DNA of 64,000 bases from Aquimarina sp. BL5 (lineage in GTDB: Bacteria; Bacteroidota; Bacteroidia; Flavobacteriales; Flavobacteriaceae). The notes beneath the pieces are model-generated. The model was not told the origin of the DNA and did not search any database. It worked only from the letters and a program-made list of their open reading frames with translations. Of the stretch, positions 18,772-26,452 are shown piece after piece. The translations under genes and the position numbers were made by a program. The stretch lies in the NCBI RefSeq assembly GCF_003443675.1, contig NZ_CP031963.1, forward strand, positions 372,001 to 436,000, in the 5' to 3' direction. Every line of letters starts with the position of its first letter. Within the stretch, counting starts at the first letter, position 1.

Positions 18772-19677
18772 ATGAAAAAACTAATACCTCTGGTTCTTTT
18801 AGTTTTGTTTTCATTTCTAGTACATGCTCAGGATTATACTGATATCGTAAGATTGAATATATCAAGAGTAAATCTGGAGGATGTAGAGCAGACTTTTGAT
18901 ACCGATATTACAAATATTAATTTTGAATTATTATATCCTAAAGTATTAAATGATAAGTTCGTTTTACTTACAGGTATAACCGCAGAAAATACACATCTAA
19001 ACCTTTCTCAGTTTGCTACTGATGAGAATTTAACTATGACACGCGTAAATGCGGGGGTTAAAGTAAAGCATTCGGAAAAATGGTCGGGAACTTATGTGGT
19101 TTTACCTAAATTGGCTTCTAATTTTGAGGAGGTAGGATCCAGGGATTTTCAATTTGGCGCAATTGCTCTTTTAGATTTTCAGTATAACGAAAAGGTGAGA
19201 GCGAAATTTGGGTTATATTCTTCTTCAGAAAATTTTGGGACAATTATTACCCCACTATTAGGTGCTTTTTATAAGTCACCTAATAAGAAATTTCATATTG
19301 ATGCTGTTCTGCCAATACGTATTGAGGCAAATTATATGCTAGCAAACCATTTTAGCTTAGGTTTTGATTTAAGAACTTCTGTGAAATCTTATAATTTGGT
19401 TAATGAAGATATTGATTTTTATGTTCAGGAAGAATCTGTTCGTGCAGCGTTTTATACATCTTATGGATTGCTTAATGATTCTTTATTACTAAGAGCGAAA
19501 CTTGGTTTTGATACCACTGATTATGGATTGTATGTTGCTGATGATAAAGTAGGTGTTCAAGTTCTTACGTTTGCTCTTGATGGCGATGATAGAACTCGAT
19601 TAAACAATGAGTTCGATAGTAGTTTATTCTTTGGGTTAGATTTTATCTATAGATTTGATATTTCAGGAAAACAATAA
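18772..19677 (+). CDS. DUF6268-type outer-membrane beta-barrel protein
   Basis: 301 residues with a type I signal peptide (ending FLVHAQDYTD). The mature part consists of alternating-residue strands with aromatic girdles (for example NINFELLYPKVL, VRAKFGLYSSSENF, HFSLGFDLRTSVKSYNL) and ends in IYRFDISGKQ, a pattern of outer-membrane beta-barrels in Bacteroidota; length and sequence suit the DUF6268 family. It sits 36 bp after the acyltransferase gene and before a strong terminator, so it may be the last gene of that unit. Function is unknown; possibly a channel or envelope scaffold. Confidence 0.8.
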   Translation: MKKLIPLVLLVLFSFLVHAQDYTDIVRLNISRVNLEDVEQTFDTDITNINFELLYPKVLNDKFVLLTGITAENTHLNLSQFATDENLTMTRVNAGVKVKHSEKWSGTYVVLPKLASNFEEVGSRDFQFGAIALLDFQYNEKVRAKFGLYSSSENFGTIITPLLGAFYKSPNKKFHIDAVLPIRIEANYMLANHFSLGFDLRTSVKSYNLVNEDIDFYVQEESVRAAFYTSYGLLNDSLLLRAKLGFDTTDYGLYVADDKVGVQVLTFALDGDDRTRLNNEFDSSLFFGLDFIYRFDISGKQ

Positions 19678-19737
19678 TATCTATTGTGTTTTTGGTCGAT
19701 TTAGATTATTAAATACAGTTTTAGGTTGACTATTATG

Positions 19738-19775
19738 AAAAGCTTCAAAGTTTCAACCTAAACTTTGAAGCTTTT
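19738..19775. terminator. Bidirectional intrinsic terminator
   Basis: A perfect 16-bp stem: AAAAGCTTCAAAGTTT at 19738..19753 with AAACTTTGAAGCTTTT at 19760..19775, six-base loop. It lies between two convergent genes and has A/T runs on both sides. Confidence 0.9.
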
Positions 19776-19794
19776 ATCATAAAAAAAGTAATGA

Positions 19795-20385
19795 TTAGCG
19801 ATATACATATCCTACAACACCTTCATAAGCATACCCAGCATTTACACCTTCATTATAATTAGTAGTGTATAAATGATCAGTATTAGAAGCTCCGTAAAAT
19901 CTATAAAGTTTTACTCTTCCGCTTCCTCCACTATTATGAATATAAGCGGCTTTTTTAATGTTCCCATATAAAGTTCTAACGCTATAGTCTCTAAACCCTC
20001 TTCTTAATAAATTAGATTTTTCTGAATTACTAGTAGTCATAACAAAATCTCTATTTCCCGGTGCAAGGAGGAAGAATATTTGTTTGGTGCCTGATGGAGG
20101 TGCAGAGATAAAGTCATAAGTTCCCAATTTAAAGGGTCTACCTTCATAAGTGCCTATTCCTATTCCCAGATTCAATACTCTGTATGTGTGTACAGTATTT
20201 GATCCACCAGAATAATAACGACTTACCGCTAATATAGCACTTGCTTTAGCGTTAATATCTGAAGTTGTACTTACTTCTTCAGATACCGTGTTTTCAGAAT
20301 TAATTTCATCTTTTTCACAAGATGTTAATGTCAATACAGCAAGTATTGCTGTGTACATAATTGATAGTTTTAATGTAGTTTTCAT
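19795..20385 (-). CDS. Lipoprotein with two DUF5648-like repeats
   Basis: 196 residues. Lipoprotein signal ending LTLTSCEKDE. After a Ser/Thr/Glu-rich linker come two related repeats: SRYYSGGSNTVHTYRV...GTYEGRPFKLGTY (about residues 56-95) and YRFYGASNTDHLYTTNY...YAYEGVVGYVY (about 160-195). The [YR]-x-Y/F-G-x-x-N-x-[DH]-H-x-Y-T pattern with a closing YEG is that of the DUF5648 repeat, found in secreted and cell-surface proteins, often beside hydrolase domains. Here no enzyme domain is attached. The mature protein could bind sugar or matrix, which is inference. The upstream region holds a copy of GTTTTTTGGGGAAA on the other strand (see findings). Confidence 0.8.
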   Translation of the reverse strand: MKTTLKLSIMYTAILAVLTLTSCEKDEINSENTVSEEVSTTSDINAKASAILAVSRYYSGGSNTVHTYRVLNLGIGIGTYEGRPFKLGTYDFISAPPSGTKQIFFLLAPGNRDFVMTTSNSEKSNLLRRGFRDYSVRTLYGNIKKAAYIHNSGGSGRVKLYRFYGASNTDHLYTTNYNEGVNAGYAYEGVVGYVYR

Positions 20386-20557
20386 AATTTAAGAATGATT
20401 AATATGTTATAAGCCAAAGGTGTCGCTTATCTCATTTTCTTAAATTGTTTTGTGGTGTTTTTTGGGGAAATTGTGGACTAATGTCGTTATTTAAGTGATG
20501 TGTGTTTTAAATTATTTTTTTTAGCACAAAATCCCATGAAGTATTACCATAATTGTT

Positions 20558-21151
20558 TTACAGCATTACTGTTTGTAGCTCCTTTACCTCACCAATTTGC
20601 ATATCACTTAGTTGTATATTTCCCACTCTAATACGCACTAATCGCAATGTAGGAAAGCCTACTGCAGATGTCATTTTTCGAACTTGTCTGAATTTACCTT
20701 CTTTTAAGGTTATTGAAACCCAACTCGTTGGGCCATGTCTTTCATCTCTTATTTTTTTCGATCTTTCTGGAAAATCAGGAATACCATTTATTTTAAATGC
20801 CTTGCATGGGTTTGTCGTGTATTTTTTACCATCAAAACCAATTTCTACTCCATTTGTTAGTTTGGATATAGCATCATTGGTAATATCGCCATCTACTTGC
20901 GCATAGTATTCTTTTTCAATACCACTACTACATATATAATTACTAGTTTTTCCATCTGTAGTTAGTAATAATAGGCCTTCGGATTTTTCATCTAATCGAC
21001 CTATAGCCATAGTTCCATTAGGAAAATCAAATAGTTCACCAAGTAATTTTTTGGAATTCTGTTTTTGTCCATTATTCACAAACTGGCTTAAATACCCATA
21101 AGGTTTATAGATCATAAAATGCCTATCATCTTTCTTCTTTTCTTCTAACAT
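20558..21151 (-). CDS. 23S rRNA pseudouridine synthase, RluE type
   Basis: 197 residues, RsuA/RluE-family size but without an S4 domain, as in RluE. The catalytic motif GRLDEKSEGLLLLTTDG carries the nucleophilic Asp near residue 58; KEYYAQVDG and the C-terminal KEGKFRQVRKMTSAVG and LVRIRVGNIQL are the expected RNA-binding and fold motifs. Family members convert uridine to pseudouridine in 23S rRNA (U2457 in E. coli). It is transcribed alone, divergent from the metalloprotease gene at 21314. Assignment to the RluE subgroup rather than RluB/RluF rests on the missing S4 domain. Confidence 0.9.
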   Translation of the reverse strand: MLEEKKKDDRHFMIYKPYGYLSQFVNNGQKQNSKKLLGELFDFPNGTMAIGRLDEKSEGLLLLTTDGKTSNYICSSGIEKEYYAQVDGDITNDAISKLTNGVEIGFDGKKYTTNPCKAFKINGIPDFPERSKKIRDERHGPTSWVSITLKEGKFRQVRKMTSAVGFPTLRLVRIRVGNIQLSDMQIGEVKELQTVML

Positions 21152-21313
21152 TATTAAATAAACATTTATTATAAGATGTAGCCAAATGTAATAATTGTCT
21201 AACAGTATAAGAAAACTTTTATCTTCTTTAGGTTGACCTTTATGTTTTGTTTTTCACTAATTGATACTTTGATAAGGATTATTCTTTTTTAAGCTAATTA
21301 AATAAATTTCACT

Positions 21314-22105
21314 ATGTCAATTCATATGATAGGACAGCCATATAGCCAAGATATTATTATAGGAGGATATGGTTCGGGGAGAAATAGAAACCGAGAACCT
21401 AATTATTTTGCCCCTAACTTTTTAGATCCTTGGGAACGAGATCGAGTAAGGGGTTTTTATCAAGTAATGGAGCAAGAGGATTTAATAGACATACATTATT
21501 ACAGATCAAACGAGAATGTTTCGATTAATATATATGCTGTAAAACAATCCGAAGTATTGTTCGTAGAAAGAACATTAGATTTACTGCCTTCAGGACATTT
21601 AAGATGGCTAAAAGAGCGTAAGCCAGAAGGGATCATTTTTGCAAATTCTGCAGGAAGGGGGAGTTCAGAGCGATATACTGGTGGTTTGAATCCTGGATAT
21701 GACGATAGGAGTACTCCGTTTTTTGATGAAAGTGAGGGTATTATAATTACATACGGATCATTGTGGAGATATCAAAATTTAGGCATTTCGCCTACATTAA
21801 TTCACGAAATCGGTCATATAATGACACATGCTGGTAAAATTAGTTATCGATATTTTTCTGAAAGAGATAGAGTTACCTTATCTAACACGAGAGTTTCAAG
21901 AAATCCTGGAAGTTTAGAAGCTTTATGTAATGCCTATATGTATTTTATTTGCTATGCTAGTTCAACTCCTGCGATACGACTTTTCGGTAGTAGACCACTA
22001 ATTTTGGAGCGAAGTCGTCAGACTAGAGAAGCGCTTAGGGGATGTCCAGGGTTTTCTTCGCGTATGCTTTCTTCATCAGAAATGACACGTTTCAGAGAAC
22101 GTTAA
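21314..22105 (+). CDS. Putative zinc metalloprotease (HEIGH motif), unknown family
   Basis: 263 residues, no signal peptide or lipobox. A zincin motif, LIHEIGHIMTH, lies at about residues 165-175, with a conserved-looking helix downstream, SLEALCNAYMYF (about 203-214), whose Glu could be the third zinc ligand as in gluzincins. The segment before the motif (GGLNPGYDDRSTPFFDESEG, then IIITYGSLWRY) resembles the layout of anthrax-lethal-factor-type and related zincins, where a Tyr/Ser-rich strand precedes the active helix. The basic C-terminus (ILERSRQTREALRGC) is unusual. It has its own promoter region and neighbours of unrelated function. I do not recognise the family; a peptidase acting inside the cell or exported by a non-classical route are both possible. 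Confidence 0.65.
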   Translation: MSIHMIGQPYSQDIIIGGYGSGRNRNREPNYFAPNFLDPWERDRVRGFYQVMEQEDLIDIHYYRSNENVSINIYAVKQSEVLFVERTLDLLPSGHLRWLKERKPEGIIFANSAGRGSSERYTGGLNPGYDDRSTPFFDESEGIIITYGSLWRYQNLGISPTLIHEIGHIMTHAGKISYRYFSERDRVTLSNTRVSRNPGSLEALCNAYMYFICYASSTPAIRLFGSRPLILERSRQTREALRGCPGFSSRMLSSSEMTRFRER

Positions 22106-22233
22106 CTGATGATTATTTTTTAATTATAAGTTCCTTCTATTAGGATATAGATTAAATTACCTATATAATTACCTTAATTAAAATGGATCATCTATCTTTG
22201 TAGAAATTAGTACATATTAAAATATTTTAAGTT

Positions 22234-22329
22234 ATGTGTACTTGGTCGTTGCAACAACTGGGTCAATTATTCGGTAAATCAATCTCTAAGAATTGTCATT
22301 TTCCAATCATTCGTTTAGTATTTCGATGA
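22234..22329 (+). CDS. Possible 31-codon leader ORF of the cold-shock gene
   Basis: ATG 22234 to TGA 22329 encodes MCTWSLQQLGQLFGKSISKN and 11 more residues. It lies within the leader of the cold-shock-domain gene and runs through the left arms of both helices described in the next entry; its stop falls in the right arm of the inner helix. A ribosome on it would open that structure. Short frames occur by chance, so this is a suggestion only. Confidence 0.3.
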   Translation: MCTWSLQQLGQLFGKSISKNCHFPIIRLVFR

Positions 22330-22368
22330 CAATTATGTTTAATAAAAAAAATAGAAGTTTACCGAATG
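22269..22368 (+). promoter_or_regulatory. Nested inverted repeats pairing with the start codon of the cold-shock gene
   Basis: Outer arms: ATTCGGTAAA at 22269..22278 is the exact reverse complement of TTTACCGAAT at 22358..22367, and the last two bases of that arm are the first two of the ATG at 22366. Inner arms: AATTGTCAT at 22291..22299 with ATGACAATT at 22326..22334. In mRNA the two helices nest and would bury the initiation region. Cold-shock genes in other bacteria are controlled by leader structure, so a temperature-dependent switch is plausible. The repeats are seen directly; folding and function are inferred. Confidence 0.55.
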
Positions 22369-22815
22369 GCAAAATCACAACAGACATTTAGCAAGATTGA
22401 AAAAGAAAAAAAGAAAATAAAAAAGCGCGAAGACAAGCAGAAGAAGAAAGAAGAACGAAGAGCGAATTCTAAAAAAGGAAGCGGTTTCGATAATATGATT
22501 GCTTATGTTGATGAAAATGGCCACTTAACTGATACTCCTCCAGATCCATCAAAAAAGAAAAAGGTAAAAGCTGAAAATATAGAAATTGGTATACCTAAAA
22601 GAGAACACGTAGAAGAGGATCCGATTAAAAAGGGTAAAGTTGCTTTTTTCAATGATTCAAAAGGATATGGATTTATTACGGAGCAAGAATCTCAAGAAAA
22701 ATACTTTGTTCACGTGAATGGTTTAATGCAGGAAGTACGAGAAGGTGATAAAGTGCAGTTTGAGTTGGAAATGGGAATGAAAGGATTAAACGCTGTACGC
22801 GTAAAAAAGATTTAA
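22366..22815 (+). CDS. Cold-shock-domain protein with basic N-terminal tail
   Basis: 149 residues. The first 45 are a highly charged Lys/Glu/Arg helix (KKEERRANSKKGSG), followed by a Pro-rich linker and a C-terminal cold-shock domain from about residue 85 to 149: KKGKVAFFNDSKGYGFITEQ is the RNP1-type strand pair, with YFVHVNGL the RNP2 part and a final VRVKKI. Cold-shock domains bind single-stranded RNA and melt structure; the basic tail would add RNA or ribosome affinity. This architecture is common in flavobacteria. The leader carries the nested inverted repeats that reach its start codon, and a strong terminator follows. Confidence 0.9.
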   Translation: MAKSQQTFSKIEKEKKKIKKREDKQKKKEERRANSKKGSGFDNMIAYVDENGHLTDTPPDPSKKKKVKAENIEIGIPKREHVEEDPIKKGKVAFFNDSKGYGFITEQESQEKYFVHVNGLMQEVREGDKVQFELEMGMKGLNAVRVKKI

Positions 22816-22837
22816 AAATCGTTTTATAATACTATTT

Positions 22838-22877
22838 AAAAAAGCATTTGCAGTATATGATCTGCAAATGCTTTTTT
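22838..22877. terminator. Bidirectional intrinsic terminator
   Basis: AAAAAAGCATTTGCAG at 22838..22853 pairs perfectly with CTGCAAATGCTTTTTT at 22862..22877 (16 bp, eight-base loop). It lies between the cold-shock gene and the convergent hydrolase gene. Confidence 0.9.
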
Positions 22878-22881
22878 GGTT

Positions 22882-23688
22882 TTATTTCATTGTGGGATAC
22901 CAATTTAGCTGTACAACTTCTATTTTACTATCTCCTTTATTCACAGTTTCCCTAAATTTAATGATATTACTTAACCCATTACTTCCTCTATAATGATATG
23001 GATAAACTTGCTTTGGCTTAAACTCCAAAACGGCGTCTGCTGCGCTTTCGACAGTCATGGTATAAGGAAGATTCATGCAGACAAAAGCTTTGTCAATATT
23101 TTTGAGTGCTCTCATTTCAGGAATATCCTCTGTGTCTCCAGAGAAGTATAAGCGTTCGTTCCCTAAGGTAATTACATATCCATTACCACGTCCTTTATCG
23201 TGAAACTTCAATGCTTCTTCTCTTAAATTATACATAGGTATGGCTTCGATTGATATTCCTTCTACATCTTTTACTTCTCCATTATTAATAATAACTAATT
23301 GTTTTGTGTAACGAGCCGGAAGCCTTTCTGCAACTGCTTGCGGTACTACTAATTTTGATTTCTCAAGGTCAAGACTGTCCAAAGTTTCAATATTCATATG
23401 ATCTCCATGTATATCCGTTATAAGCACTATATCAGGAATTTTTTGGTTTTTAAAAGCTTTTGCACCACCAGTCGGGTCTATATAAATTGTCTTCTCCTTA
23501 TATTCTAATACTGCTGTAGCGTGTGTGATCGGAATAATTTTTAAATCAGAAATCGGTTTTTCTGTGGATTTATCCGTAGAGGCAGTTTCTTGGTTTTCTG
23601 TATTGGTAGTTGTTTCTTCTTTTTTAGTATCCTTACAGCTAATGATAAAAAGCGAAATTCCTAAAAGGAATAGGGTATGTGACTTCAT
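22882..23688 (-). CDS. MBL-fold metallo-hydrolase lipoprotein (UlaG-like)
   Basis: 268 residues. Lipoprotein signal ending FIISCKDTKKEE, then a Thr/Glu-rich linker to about residue 48. The rest is a metallo-beta-lactamase fold of the UlaG/YhfI type: ITHATAVLEYKEKTIYIDP at the N-terminal strand pair, DIHGDHMN as the HxxDHxx-like metal motif (here H-G-D-H), FSGDTEDIPEM and, near the end, VYPYHYRGSN holding the last His. Members cleave phosphoesters, lactones or acyl groups; being lipid-anchored it acts in the periplasm or at the outer membrane. It is transcribed toward the shared terminator and stands 70 bp downstream (in its own direction of reading) of the TauE/SafE gene, so the two may be one unit. 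Substrate unknown. Confidence 0.87.
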   Translation of the reverse strand: MKSHTLFLLGISLFIISCKDTKKEETTTNTENQETASTDKSTEKPISDLKIIPITHATAVLEYKEKTIYIDPTGGAKAFKNQKIPDIVLITDIHGDHMNIETLDSLDLEKSKLVVPQAVAERLPARYTKQLVIINNGEVKDVEGISIEAIPMYNLREEALKFHDKGRGNGYVITLGNERLYFSGDTEDIPEMRALKNIDKAFVCMNLPYTMTVESAADAVLEFKPKQVYPYHYRGSNGLSNIIKFRETVNKGDSKIEVVQLNWYPTMK

Positions 23689-23757
23689 TGTATTTGGTTT
23701 TAGTTACGTTAACAAGGTATAAAACGACTATAAAACCAGAAACATTTTAATGTAAGA

Positions 23758-24513
23758 TTAACTATCCATCCATAACTTAATGGCCATGGCAATTACCATA
23801 ATAAGGAGGAAGACTTTTACGATACCATCTCCTTTTTTTACAGACCATCTACTAGCTATCCAGCCACCTGAAGCATTTCCAAAAGCTAAAACAAACCCAT
23901 ATAGATAGTTTATTTGATTATCGAAAGCAAAAATTGCTAACGCACCTATAGTGTATATGAAAACTACTACAGCTTTTACAGCATTAGATTTTACTAAACC
24001 CATTCTATTGATAGAAGTAAGAGCTAGAAGAATAAATATTCCTACACCAGCTTGTATAAAACCACCATAAATACCAATGACAAAGAATGCTAAAATCCCT
24101 ATTAGGCGATACTTTCCTTGTATGCGTTCTACAAAGTCCGCAACATTCACTTTAGGCTTAAAAATTATAAATAATACAACAATCAGCATTACTGTGGCTA
24201 ATATTCTATTAAAAGTTTCACCTTTTATATCAATTGCAATTCTGGCTCCAATTAAGGAACCAGCTAGCGCCGATACCCCTAGATATACACTAAAAAGAGT
24301 TGGTTGTATTCCTTTACTTTTAAAACCTGCTACAGAAGTAATGCTCTGTATAAAAATCCCAATTCTATTTGTGCCATTGGCAACTGATGGGGGTAAGCCC
24401 ATAAAAATTAGCATTGGTAATGTTAATAAAGACCCGCCTCCAGCAATAGTATTAATAACTCCCGCTATAAAGCCTACTAATGCCAGGAGAATAAGCAGTA
24501 GTGATTCGTTCAT
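23758..24513 (-). CDS. TauE/SafE-family (TSUP) sulfite/anion exporter
   Basis: 251 residues with about eight transmembrane helices, in the two-half arrangement of the TSUP family. The conserved N-terminal motif GFIAGVINTIAGGGSLLTLP and the second-half counterpart GIYGGFIQAGVGIFIL are clear. The family moves sulfite, sulfoacetate, taurine-derived anions or other organosulfur compounds across the inner membrane. It is divergent from a SulP anion transporter, with 115 bp between them, which suggests a shared sulfur-anion theme. The exact substrate cannot be read from the sequence. Confidence 0.9.
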   Translation of the reverse strand: MNESLLLILLALVGFIAGVINTIAGGGSLLTLPMLIFMGLPPSVANGTNRIGIFIQSITSVAGFKSKGIQPTLFSVYLGVSALAGSLIGARIAIDIKGETFNRILATVMLIVVLFIIFKPKVNVADFVERIQGKYRLIGILAFFVIGIYGGFIQAGVGIFILLALTSINRMGLVKSNAVKAVVVFIYTIGALAIFAFDNQINYLYGFVLAFGNASGGWIASRWSVKKGDGIVKVFLLIMVIAMAIKLWMDS

Positions 24514-24628
24514 TTGATTGTGTTAGCGCCCAAAAATAAGTAAATCTAAAAAATACCAATGCTTTTTGTAATTCATTTAGTATAAAATCTTAAACTATCG
24601 TAGATTTACGATACAATTCAAAAATTAA

Positions 24629-26377
24629 ATAACAGTCAAAGCGCTACACAAAATACTTCCTATTTTAGCTTCTTTTGAAGGCTATGATAAAACTACTTTT
24701 GGTTCAGATGCCATTGCAGGTATTACGGTCGGGGTGATTCTTATTCCGCAAGCTATTGCATATGCTTTATTGATGGGAACTCCACCGATTTATGGATTAT
24801 ATGCCTGCTTAATTCCATTGATTTTGTATGCTTTTTTCGGCACATCAAGACAATTGAGTATTGGTCCAGTAGCCGTTACTGCTATTTTAGTAATGAGTGG
24901 TGTTAGCCAGATTGCCACTCCATTTACACAGGAATTCACCAATTTGGTAATTTTTTCTGGGTTGTTGATTGGAATATTGCAAATAGCGTTAAGTTTATTA
25001 AGAATGGGCTTCTTAGTGAATCTTATTTCTCAACCAGTAATTTCTGGATTTATTTCAGCAGCGGCTATCATTATTATTATTTCTCAGCTTAGTGAATCAT
25101 TAGGCATAGATATTCCAAATTTTGATTATACCCACGAATCCTTATGGTATGTATTGCAGAATATTTCTTCAGTACATCTCATAACATTCTGTATGTGTAT
25201 AGGATCTATACTAATTATGTTAATTCTAAAAAGATGGAAAAAATCATTTCCAGGGGCCCTTTTTGTGTTGATTATAAGTACAGTTATTACCATTTTTTTT
25301 GATTTAAAAGCTTTAGGTCTTTCTGTTATTGAGGATGTGCCAAAAGGCTTGCCATCGTTTACCATTCCTGAAATGAATTACGATTCAATGGTAGCATTAA
25401 TACCTTCAGTGCTTACGGTAACGTTCATAGGATATGTTGGAAGTATTGGTATAGCTAAATCTTTAGAAATGAAGAATAGAGACCATATGGTTCGACCTAA
25501 TCAAGAATTATTAGCCTTGGGGATTGCTAAATTGATAGGAGCGTTTTTTCAGGCCATTCCATCTTCCGGAAGTTATAGCAGGTCGGCTATTAATGATGAG
25601 GCAGGAGGGAAGACCACAGTTTCGTCAATCATTACTGTAATCATGGTTGTTATTTCATTATTATTTCTAACATCTTTTTTTTATTACATACCCAAAGCAG
25701 TTTTAGCAGCTATTATACTGGTTTCTGTTTTTGGTTTAATTAATTTTAGTGAAGCAAAATATCTCTTGAAGCTGAGAAGAAGAGAGTTTATTGTAATGAT
25801 TATTACGTTTGTTGGGACATTAGTTTTTGGAGTAGAGAAAGGTATTTTTATCGGTGTAGTACTGTCTTATGTTTTTTTACAATATTATAGTTCCCGACCT
25901 CATATAGCAGAATTAGTAAATATTCCAGGAACCAATTATTACCGTAATGTTAATAGATTTCCAGAAGCAAGACAATCTTCTAAATATCTGATTATTAGAT
26001 TTGATGATCAATTGTATTTTGCTAACACCAGTTATTTTAAGGATGAAATTTTAAATCACATAAAAAGAAGAGAGGTATTGCCTGAGTTTTTAATTTTAGA
26101 TAGTACAAATATTAATGATATAGATAGTACGGGATTACATATTCTGGAAGATGTACATCAATATTTAGAAGAATTAGGTGTTCAGTTATTAATCTCAGGA
26201 ACCATTGGGCCAGTAAGAGACTTTCTTAAAAGATCAGGTTTTACAGATACTCTGGGTAGTCATCATAATTTTCTTAATATCGAAGATGCAGTACAATACA
26301 CAAAGAATAAAACAGTTCAGGAAAACTTGTTAGAGGTTGCTGTTCAGTATAATAAGAAACGATCTTTTCTGGATTAA
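24629..26377 (+). CDS. SulP-family inorganic anion transporter; start codon not canonical
   Basis: The conserved frame runs from just after the stop at 24626 to 26377. SulP residues lie upstream of the first standard start codon (GTG 24734): SFEGYDKTTFGSDAIAGITV is the normal first-helix entry, so GTG 24734 would cut off part of helix 1. The only candidate at the expected place is ATA 24629 (followed by ACA GTC AAA), which may be an ATG changed by one base, or a rare start. The rest is intact: SulP signature SIGPVAVTAIL, ten or more membrane helices, AIPSSGSYSRSAIND, and a C-terminal STAS domain from about residue 440 (numbering from 24734) with DSTNINDIDSTGLHIL. It imports or exchanges sulfate, bicarbonate or a similar anion. 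Confidence 0.88.
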   Translation: MTVKALHKILPILASFEGYDKTTFGSDAIAGITVGVILIPQAIAYALLMGTPPIYGLYACLIPLILYAFFGTSRQLSIGPVAVTAILVMSGVSQIATPFTQEFTNLVIFSGLLIGILQIALSLLRMGFLVNLISQPVISGFISAAAIIIIISQLSESLGIDIPNFDYTHESLWYVLQNISSVHLITFCMCIGSILIMLILKRWKKSFPGALFVLIISTVITIFFDLKALGLSVIEDVPKGLPSFTIPEMNYDSMVALIPSVLTVTFIGYVGSIGIAKSLEMKNRDHMVRPNQELLALGIAKLIGAFFQAIPSSGSYSRSAINDEAGGKTTVSSIITVIMVVISLLFLTSFFYYIPKAVLAAIILVSVFGLINFSEAKYLLKLRRREFIVMIITFVGTLVFGVEKGIFIGVVLSYVFLQYYSSRPHIAELVNIPGTNYYRNVNRFPEARQSSKYLIIRFDDQLYFANTSYFKDEILNHIKRREVLPEFLILDSTNINDIDSTGLHILEDVHQYLEELGVQLLISGTIGPVRDFLKRSGFTDTLGSHHNFLNIEDAVQYTKNKTVQENLLEVAVQYNKKRSFLD

Positions 26378-26417
26378 AGTAGTTCTAAATACACAACAAG
26401 TTCTATTAATAAATTAG

Positions 26418-26452
26418 TAAGATTGAAAAATAGTTTCGAACTAAAAATCTTA
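26418..26452. terminator. Weak nested hairpin between convergent genes
   Basis: TAAGATT at 26418..26424 pairs with AATCTTA at 26446..26452, enclosing TAGTT-TCG-AACTA at 26431..26443. The right arm includes the stop codon of the minus-strand gene. Possible shared terminator; AT-rich and therefore uncertain. Confidence 0.35.

Noticed and set aside
20553..20906. A 117-codon plus-strand frame antisense to the RluE-type gene
   Set aside because: It lies entirely over the conserved pseudouridine synthase and shows no protein family features.
24077..24517. A 146-codon plus-strand frame antisense to the TauE/SafE gene
   Set aside because: It mirrors the codons of a clearly conserved membrane transporter, has no recognisable domain, and its product composition is that of a reversed membrane protein.
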